This document shows, in pieces, positions 1-3,731 of a DNA stretch of 6,140 bases. Location: assembly GCA_016208805.1 (NCBI GenBank), contig JACQXL010000089.1:1-6140 (forward strand), in the 5' to 3' direction. Both the position numbers and the translations under genes were made by a program. The notes under the pieces were generated by a model that was given only the letters and a program-made list of their open reading frames with translations, made no database searches and was not told where the DNA came from. The first letter of the stretch is position 1. Every line of letters starts with the position of its first letter. The stretch comes from Planctomycetota bacterium. GTDB taxonomy: Bacteria; Planctomycetota; MHYJ01; JACQXL01.

Positions 1-48
1 CTTCACTTCGTCCCGACACGGTGGTGTCGGGACTCCGTTCAGAATGAC
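1..48. repeat. Dispersed-type repeat with a 10-bp-stem palindrome
   Basis: A perfect 10-bp inverted repeat GTCCCGACAC (10-19) / GTGTCGGGAC (24-33) has a 4-base loop. It is followed at 35-48 by CCGTTCAGAATGAC, which on the minus strand reads GTCATTCTGAACGG. That second sequence resembles the GTCATTCTGA-type dispersed repeat seen in many metagenome-assembled genomes (recalled, not searched). The palindrome seems nested inside that repeat, since GAAGTGAAG follows it on the minus strand. It lies 22 bases or more past the stop codon of the NfeD gene. No T-tract follows the hairpin on either strand, so a rho-independent terminator is not supported. Confidence 0.6.
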
Positions 49-70
49 AAAAGGGGCATTTCGCAAGAGT

Positions 71-1726
71 TTAGACCTTAGTCACTACAATCCGGTTGCC
101 TTCAATCTGGTTTATTCTGACCTGCTCGTCCTTACCGATAAAATCGCTGTCCGTGACAACGTCAAGCAGTTCGCCGGTTTCCAGTTTAATCTTACCGGCC
201 GGCCTGAGCGGCGTAAATGAAGTACCTGCTTTGCCGATAAGCGCTTGATAATCAATCTTGGCGGTAAATCCGGCGCTTTCTTTCTCCTCAGTCGGCAGGG
301 TCAGCCGGGCCAGCACCGGTATATGCGGCAGCATACTCACCATCACGATGAACGCAACGAAAGCCACCAGAAACGCCACGCCCACCACGATGAAATTGCG
401 CTGGAGTATCTCCCATTGCCAGGGTGCGCCGGTGGTATCGGGTATCGTGAAATCCTGCATCGCCAGTATCAGACTTAGCATAATTAGGACGATGCCGCTG
501 ATGCCGGCCACGCCGAATCCGGGAAGTAGGAATAGTTCCACGGCTAAAAGCCCGATGCCCAAGGTAAAAATAACGACTTCGGTCATCTCGGAAAGTCCGA
601 TGAGGTAATGGCCAAAAAAGACTATTGTAAAGGCAACGATTGCGGTAATCTCCGGGAGTCCCAGGCCCGGCGCTTTAAGCGCCATCCCGGCCGCAATTAA
701 TCCGACCAGAATCAGTATGCCGGAAACCACCGGAGAGGTCAGGAACATCACCAGATGCTCCGACCAGGTCGGCTTTGCATCCTTGAATACATAATCCTTT
801 ATTCCGAATAACGCCGGGACTTCTTCCCTGGTTTCCTTAATAGCCGCTGCCAGTCCGTATTTGAGGGCATCATTAGCCGAAAGCGCCAGCAGTTTATCCT
901 TGGCCACCACCAACCCGACATCCTCCACTGATTTGCCTTTATTGCGGTATTCCGTGATTTGCTCCGGCGTCAGGAACTCCCGTTTGCCGTCAACCATAAC
1001 CTCCCTGACTTCCATATCCTTATCCACCATAGCCATAACCAGGTTGGCCGGGTAGCCCTTTTTCTCGGCCCGGGCCTTGAATTCGGTCCGGATGGCCGCG
1101 GTATATTTTTCCTGATGCTCTTCGGCGCCGACCACCTCGGCCGCGCCGATGGAGGCAATCTGTTTCATCACAATCTTATCCGTCGATATGGAGACCAGCA
1201 CGCCGGCCGACCAGGCCCAGTGTTTGACAAAGGCCGCGGTCGGAATCGGCCCGGCGCTGTCAATGGCGTTGCAGATGCCGATGGTGTATTCCTCGCCACC
1301 GCCCACCGCGCCGCCGGGCGTGTCTATCTCAAAGATTATTAAGGCGGCTTTATGCTCCTTGGCCTGTGCCACCGAATGGCGCACGAAATACGCCAGCCCT
1401 TTATCCATTATCGGACCTTCTATCGGCACGACATAGATGAGGGCGGTTTTTTGCGTCGGCGTTATCGGCTCTGGCGCTGCAAATAGTGCGGCTGTTGAGG
1501 CATGCCGATTACAGCCGACTATACCCGGCAGTAATTCCCCCGCTCTTTGCGTCCCAAAGAGCGGGGTCAAACTGCCGGAGTATAAGGATAGCGATAAGAA
1601 CATCCACAGGGCGACAATGAGTTCCCCTCTAAAAAGAGGGGAATTAAAGGGGTGTGTAACACACCCCCTACCCCCTCTTAATAGAGGGGGGGGCTTTGCT
1701 GTTTTTGTGATGAGTAATGGTTTCAT
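71..1726 (-). CDS. NfeD-family membrane-bound serine protease (ClpP class)
   Basis: This is a long-form NfeD protein, 551 aa from the ATG at 1726. Residues about 96-300 form the ClpP-like protease domain, with DTPGG (135-139), the nucleophile region AWSAG (likely Ser173) and ASIGAA (191-196). Lys207 is the likeliest partner of the Ser-Lys dyad. About five membrane helices follow between 331 and 465, then a C-terminal NfeD OB-fold (about 496-551) ending in the typical EGNRIVVTKV. Family members cleave hydrophobic membrane substrates and usually work beside a stomatin/SPFH protein, which is not in this window. The start is difficult. ATG 1726 lies one base after the upstream TAG, favouring translational coupling, but residues about 9-35 are a translated palindromic repeat. 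Removing it joins MKPLLITK to LIVALWMFLSLSLY, a normal signal peptide. ATG 1603 is a shorter alternative without an evident Shine-Dalgarno. Confidence 0.93.
   Translation of the reverse strand: MKPLLITKTAKPPPLLRGGRGCVTHPFNSPLFRGELIVALWMFLSLSLYSGSLTPLFGTQRAGELLPGIVGCNRHASTAALFAAPEPITPTQKTALIYVVPIEGPIMDKGLAYFVRHSVAQAKEHKAALIIFEIDTPGGAVGGGEEYTIGICNAIDSAGPIPTAAFVKHWAWSAGVLVSISTDKIVMKQIASIGAAEVVGAEEHQEKYTAAIRTEFKARAEKKGYPANLVMAMVDKDMEVREVMVDGKREFLTPEQITEYRNKGKSVEDVGLVVAKDKLLALSANDALKYGLAAAIKETREEVPALFGIKDYVFKDAKPTWSEHLVMFLTSPVVSGILILVGLIAAGMALKAPGLGLPEITAIVAFTIVFFGHYLIGLSEMTEVVIFTLGIGLLAVELFLLPGFGVAGISGIVLIMLSLILAMQDFTIPDTTGAPWQWEILQRNFIVVGVAFLVAFVAFIVMVSMLPHIPVLARLTLPTEEKESAGFTAKIDYQALIGKAGTSFTPLRPAGKIKLETGELLDVVTDSDFIGKDEQVRINQIEGNRIVVTKV
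1538..1566. repeat. 12-bp-stem palindrome inside the NfeD coding sequence
   Basis: CCCCGCTCTTTG (1538-1549) and CAAAGAGCGGGG (1555-1566) form a perfect 12-bp stem with a 5-base loop. It lies in frame in the NfeD gene and encodes part of TPLFGTQRAGELLPG, in the poorly conserved stretch between signal peptide and protease domain. The composition differs from the flanks and the block is dispensable to the fold, so it looks like an inserted palindromic repeat. Confidence 0.7.
1624..1689 (-). repeat. Three-hairpin palindromic repeat, copy A
   Basis: Three consecutive stem-loops are present: CCCCTCT/AGAGGGG (1624-1630/1635-1641), GGGGTGTGT/ACACACCCC (1649-1657/1659-1667) and CCCCTCT/AGAGGGG (1672-1678/1683-1689). 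Read on the minus strand it matches copy B at 5457-5519 with the same stem sequences and the same outer loops (ATTA then TTTT); only the spacers between hairpins differ. It is translated in frame as residues about 13-34 of the 1726-start NfeD product. Confidence 0.88.
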
Positions 1727-1727
1727 T

Positions 1728-1937
1728 CTAACGGAACATATACCTCAGGTTGACGGCCTTCTTGCCGGCCGTCTCGGCATTGGGGTGCTGGGGGTACCAG
1801 GATGCGAATTCCTGGTATTCCTTGATGGCCTCCTGGGTCTGGCCCGAATGCTCCAGGCAATTGGCCAGATAGTATTTGGCATCCGGGTATCGGCTGTCCA
1901 GCGGGTACCGTTGCATAAACTTCCGGTAGCTATCCAC
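1728..1937 (-). CDS. Short tetratricopeptide-repeat protein, 5' end uncertain
   Basis: From a GTG at 1937 this is 69 aa containing about two TPR-like helical hairpins: SYRKFMQRYPLDSRYPDAKYY, then LANCLEHSGQTQEAIKEYQEF and a final WYPQHPNAETAGKKA. This pattern is typical of BamD/YbgF-like outer-membrane assembly factors and other periplasmic TPR proteins, which mediate protein-protein contacts. No signal peptide is visible from this start. The same frame stays open upstream to an in-frame TAG at 2067-2069, and the extra residues (NNEKEEWTANWQWKLDTIYR and neighbours) look protein-like. The gene may therefore begin at a rare codon such as ATT near 2063, or be the 3' remnant of a longer gene. A moderately purine-rich GGGAAG lies 8 bases before the GTG. 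Its TAG is one base from the NfeD ATG, so the two are probably cotranscribed. Confidence 0.6.
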   Translation of the reverse strand: MDSYRKFMQRYPLDSRYPDAKYYLANCLEHSGQTQEAIKEYQEFASWYPQHPNAETAGKKAVNLRYMFR

Positions 1938-2055
1938 GCCCCGGTCTTCCCGGAATGTCCAGCGGTAAATTGTGTCTAACTTCCACTGCCAGTTGGCGGT
2001 CCATTCTTCTTTTTCGTTGTTGTCAATCTTATCCTGAATATTGAGCTGATTACTC

Positions 2056-2079
2056 GGATAAATCCGCTAAATCCGTTTA
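2056..2079. repeat. Short degenerate repeat of AAATCCG words
   Basis: The plus strand reads GGATAAATCCGCTAAATCCG and then TTTA, giving two tandem TAAATCCG-like words. The enoyl-CoA hydratase TAA stop (2077-2079) is built into it, and so is the in-frame TAG that closes the TPR frame upstream. A related, longer version fills the intergenic gap at 4842-4899. Confidence 0.5.
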
Positions 2080-2859
2080 CTGGTTATGAAATTGCGGCGG
2101 TCTCTTTTCCAGAAAGGCCTTCATCCCTTCCTTGCCGTCTCCGGTTTCGCACAGCAGTGCAAAGAGATTGGCCTCCAGGTTCAGCCCCTCGGCCAGGGTC
2201 ATCTCCATCCCGCGGTTGATTGACTCCATTGCCGCCTTGACGGCCAGCGGCCCGCGGGTCATAATCTTGCGGGCAACGTTTTCCGTTTCGGTCAGCAGTT
2301 GTTCTTGAGGATAAACCTTATTAACCAGCCCGATGCGATATGCCTCACTTGCATCTATGGCCTCGCCGGTCAGAATCATCTCCATCGCCCGTCCCTTGCC
2401 GACCAGCCGGCCCAGGCGTTGGGTGCCGCCGTAACCGGGGATGATTCCCAGGTTGACCTCCGGTTGCCCGAATTTGGCGTTAGCCGCGCATAACCGGATG
2501 GTGCAGGCCAGTGCCAGTTCGCATCCGCCGCCTAAGGCGAACCCATTCACAGCCGCTATTACGGGTTTGCCTAAATTTTCTATCAGGTTGAACAGCCCCT
2601 GGCCGCGGTGCATCTTGGCCTTGCCCGTATGCTGGTTTAACTGCGATAATTCTTCAACATCCGCGCCGGCCACGAACGCCTTGTCCCCGGCGCCGGTGAT
2701 AATCACTACCCGAACGGCCTCGTTATTCTTGATATTCTCAAATACATCAAACAGTTCGTTGATGCACTCGGTATTGAGGGCATTGAGTTTCTTGGGGCGG
2801 TTAATCGTAACAAAACCAATCCCGTCTTTTTCTTGATAGATAATAGTCTGGTATTGCAT
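2077..2859 (-). CDS. Enoyl-CoA hydratase/isomerase (crotonase family)
   Basis: At 260 aa this is full length for a crotonase. It carries the family landmarks: substrate-binding FVAGADVEEL (62-71), the oxyanion loop ALGGGCELA (108-116) and KFGQPEVNLGIIPGYGGTQR (129-148). Both acid residues of a true hydratase are present (Glu114 and Glu134), which favours trans-2-enoyl-CoA hydration to 3-hydroxyacyl-CoA over an isomerase-only or degraded paralogue. The enzyme is expected to be cytoplasmic. The substrate cannot be told from sequence alone; short-chain crotonyl-CoA in butyrate or beta-oxidation metabolism is most usual. No thiolase or acyl-CoA dehydrogenase partner is in the window. The ATG has no Shine-Dalgarno; instead a strong -10 box lies 9 bases upstream. 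The TPR frame follows shortly after its TAA. Confidence 0.95.
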   Translation of the reverse strand: MQYQTIIYQEKDGIGFVTINRPKKLNALNTECINELFDVFENIKNNEAVRVVIITGAGDKAFVAGADVEELSQLNQHTGKAKMHRGQGLFNLIENLGKPVIAAVNGFALGGGCELALACTIRLCAANAKFGQPEVNLGIIPGYGGTQRLGRLVGKGRAMEMILTGEAIDASEAYRIGLVNKVYPQEQLLTETENVARKIMTRGPLAVKAAMESINRGMEMTLAEGLNLEANLFALLCETGDGKEGMKAFLEKRPPQFHNQ

Positions 2860-2868
2860 ATTCTATTT

Positions 2869-2896
2869 ATTATATCTGTAAAATAATGTCGGTCAA
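2869..2896 (-). promoter_or_regulatory. Near-consensus sigma-70-type promoter of enoyl-CoA hydratase gene
   Basis: On the minus strand TTGACC (2896-2891) and TATAAT (2874-2869) are separated by 16 bp. That is 5/6 and 6/6 matches to consensus. Only 9 bases separate the -10 box from the ATG, so the predicted transcript starts about 2-3 bases before the start codon. The -35 box abuts the left inverted end of the candidate element that starts at 2896-2899. Confidence 0.7.
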
Positions 2897-2910
2897 CCCC
2901 GTTAGAAGCA

Positions 2911-2931
2911 GGTCGTCCCCGTGGGACGACC
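2911..2931. repeat. 9-bp-stem hairpin
   Basis: GGTCGTCCC (2911-2919) and GGGACGACC (2923-2931) form a perfect 9-bp stem with a 3-base loop, directly inside the left inverted end and upstream of the enoyl-CoA hydratase promoter. ATCTTATTG follows on the plus strand and TGCTTCTAAC on the minus strand. There is no T-run, so it is not a convincing terminator. Confidence 0.65.
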
Positions 2932-3049
2932 ATCTTATTGTAAGTAGCATATCATTTACGGGGTTAACATTCTACAATAACATTACTGCCAAAAGTAAAT
3001 CAAATACTTCTAACGGGGTCAAGAAAATTGCACCCCCCAGCCCTACCAT
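2932..3049. other. Non-coding AT-rich stretch with a third inverted-end copy
   Basis: No believable gene is seen. CTTCTAACGGGGT at 3007-3019 is a 13-bp exact reverse complement of 2896-2908, enclosing a 124-bp subregion. An imperfect relative, CGGGGTTAACATT (2960-2972), resembles the reverse complement of 2885-2901. The stretch ends in a C-rich run (3031-3047) that resembles the one on the far side of the tandem array. Confidence 0.5.
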
Positions 3050-3321
3050 TATAAGACTATCTTACTACGGCTATAAGATGACCGAGGCAGGGGTATAAGA
3101 CTATCTTAGTACGGCTATAAGATGACCGAGGTAATGGTATAAGACTATCTTAGTACGGGTATAAGATGACCGAGGTAATGGTATAAGACTATTTTACTAC
3201 GGCTATAAGATGACCGAGGCAGGGGTATAAGACTATCTTAGTACGGGTATAAGATGACCGAGGTAGTGGTATAAGACTATCTTACTACGGCTATAAGATG
3301 ACCGAGGCAGGGGTATAAGAC
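3050..3321. repeat. Tandem array: six 44-bp units plus 8-bp stub, 22-bp sub-period
   Basis: Units start at 3050, 3094, 3138, 3182, 3226 and 3270, with a stub TATAAGAC at 3314-3321. Every unit is exactly 44 bp with substitutions only. Each consists of two 22-bp halves that begin with TATAAGA, so this heptamer recurs at exactly 22-bp steps thirteen times. Inside a unit TAAGA-CTA-TCTTA is a small palindrome, and ATCTTA can also pair with the following TAAGAT. The halves differ after TATAAGA (CTATCTTA.. versus TGACCGAGG..). TAA recurs every 22 bp and so falls in all three plus frames; TTA/CTA words do the same for the minus strand, making the array non-coding. There are no unique spacers. Confidence 0.97.
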
Positions 3322-3336
3322 GGTCTGGTAACGCTA

Positions 3337-3372
3337 CCCGCCCACTCCCCCCACCCTACCCCAGCCCCTCCC
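3337..3372 (-). other. G-quadruplex-forming motif (minus strand), seven G-runs
   Basis: The plus strand has seven C-runs of 3-6 bases (3337-3339, 3341-3343, 3347-3352, 3354-3356, 3359-3362, 3365-3368, 3370-3372) separated by loops of only 1-3 bases. The minus strand therefore exceeds the usual G3+N1-7 quadruplex pattern. It lies about 40 bases beyond the stop codon of the HTH gene, so it would be present as G-runs in the 3' part of that transcript. Confidence 0.8.
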
Positions 3373-3412
3373 TTATATTTTGTGCGGGAAAACAAGCGGG
3401 AAAGTGTTCAGT

Positions 3413-3658
3413 TTATTCCTTTATGAATGGCTTCAGTTTTTCTTTTCGGTAGCGATAAATCCACCTCCGGACAGTCATATAACTGCAATTGGTTAGTTCC
3501 GCAATCGCCCGGAATGGTTTTCCCTGGTCTGACCAATAAAGGATATTCAGGGGTGTGCGTTTCTTGAATTCACCGGCGCAGGCCAGTCGTTTTAATTCGG
3601 CGCTCACTTTGGCCCGTTCAGCCGGAGTGAGTTTTATAAACGAGTGCGGGTGCGGCAT
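3413..3658 (-). CDS. Small helix-turn-helix protein, IS630-transposase-N-terminus-like
   Basis: This is an 81-aa basic protein. After LTPAERAKVSAELKRLA (10-26) comes a helix-turn-helix: FRAIAELTN (49-57), turn, SYMTVRRWIYRYRKE (59-73). The order of LTPxER, a basic linker, an I-A-x-L HTH, TVRRW and a terminal KLKPF strongly resembles the N-terminal DNA-binding domain of IS630-type transposases. Those are usually over 300 aa with a DDE domain, which is absent here. It may be a truncated transposase, a domesticated regulator or a stand-alone element protein. The start is supported by AGGA 8 bases before the ATG at 3658. A 10-bp inverted repeat lies just upstream, and the 44-bp array and G4 motif lie downstream. 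The TAA stop at 3413 is intact with no visible decay. Confidence 0.7.
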   Translation of the reverse strand: MPHPHSFIKLTPAERAKVSAELKRLACAGEFKKRTPLNILYWSDQGKPFRAIAELTNCSYMTVRRWIYRYRKEKLKPFIKE

Positions 3659-3671
3659 AGGGTGGATCCTG

Positions 3672-3725
3672 TAGAAGCATCAGTACCAGTTCGGAAATTA
3701 GTCAGCGTCGTCCCGGATGCTTCTA
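3672..3725. promoter_or_regulatory. 10-bp inverted repeat upstream of HTH gene, possible operator
   Basis: TAGAAGCATC (3672-3681) and GATGCTTCTA (3716-3725) are exact reverse complements separated by 34 bases. They lie between the cyclophilin stop and the HTH start. The outer arm overlaps the right inverted end of the candidate element (3718-3729), so the inner arm is a further, inverted copy of the same sequence. It could be an operator or transposase-binding site, or a large stem-loop in RNA. I see no convincing -35/-10 pair here. Confidence 0.45.
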
Positions 3726-3731
3726 ACGGTA

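Larger units (their letters stand above)
2899..3729. mobile_element. Candidate small element bounded by inverted CCGTTAGAAGCA ends
   Basis: The left boundary CCGTTAGAAGCA (2899-2910) recurs as its exact reverse complement at 3718-3729. In both ends it is followed inward by GGGACGAC (2923-2930 on plus; 3714-3707 on minus), with a 12-base and a 3-base gap respectively. The 831-bp block fills the gap between the cyclophilin stop and the enoyl-CoA hydratase promoter. It contains a hairpin, the 44-bp tandem array, a G-quadruplex motif and an HTH gene resembling the N-terminus of IS630-type transposases. No DDE catalytic domain and no clear target-site duplication are visible, so it would be non-autonomous or decayed. 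The mobile nature is inference; the inverted ends are seen directly. Confidence 0.4.

Noticed and set aside
10..33. Rho-independent terminator of the NfeD gene
   Set aside because: The stem is strong, but no T-run follows on the minus strand (GAAGTGAAG follows) or on the plus strand.
959..1342. 127-aa plus-strand reading frame inside the NfeD gene
   Set aside because: It is a shadow of the strongly conserved NfeD protease domain on the other strand, with no start signal or recognisable motif.
2911..2931. Terminator hairpin
   Set aside because: A 9-bp stem is present but without a T-tract on either side, and it does not follow the end of a gene closely.
2886..3098. 70-aa plus-strand reading frame across the repeat region
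   Set aside because: It crosses the hairpin, the inverted-end sequences and the first array unit and ends at a TAA belonging to the repeat. It has no ribosome-binding site and no protein-like pattern.
3050..3321. CRISPR array
   Set aside because: The 44-bp units are continuous and nearly identical throughout, with no unique spacers of constant length and no cas genes nearby.
3413..3658. Complete functional transposase
   Set aside because: Only about 81 residues with the HTH are present; no D-D-E catalytic segment occurs in any frame downstream, where the sequence is G4 motif and tandem array.
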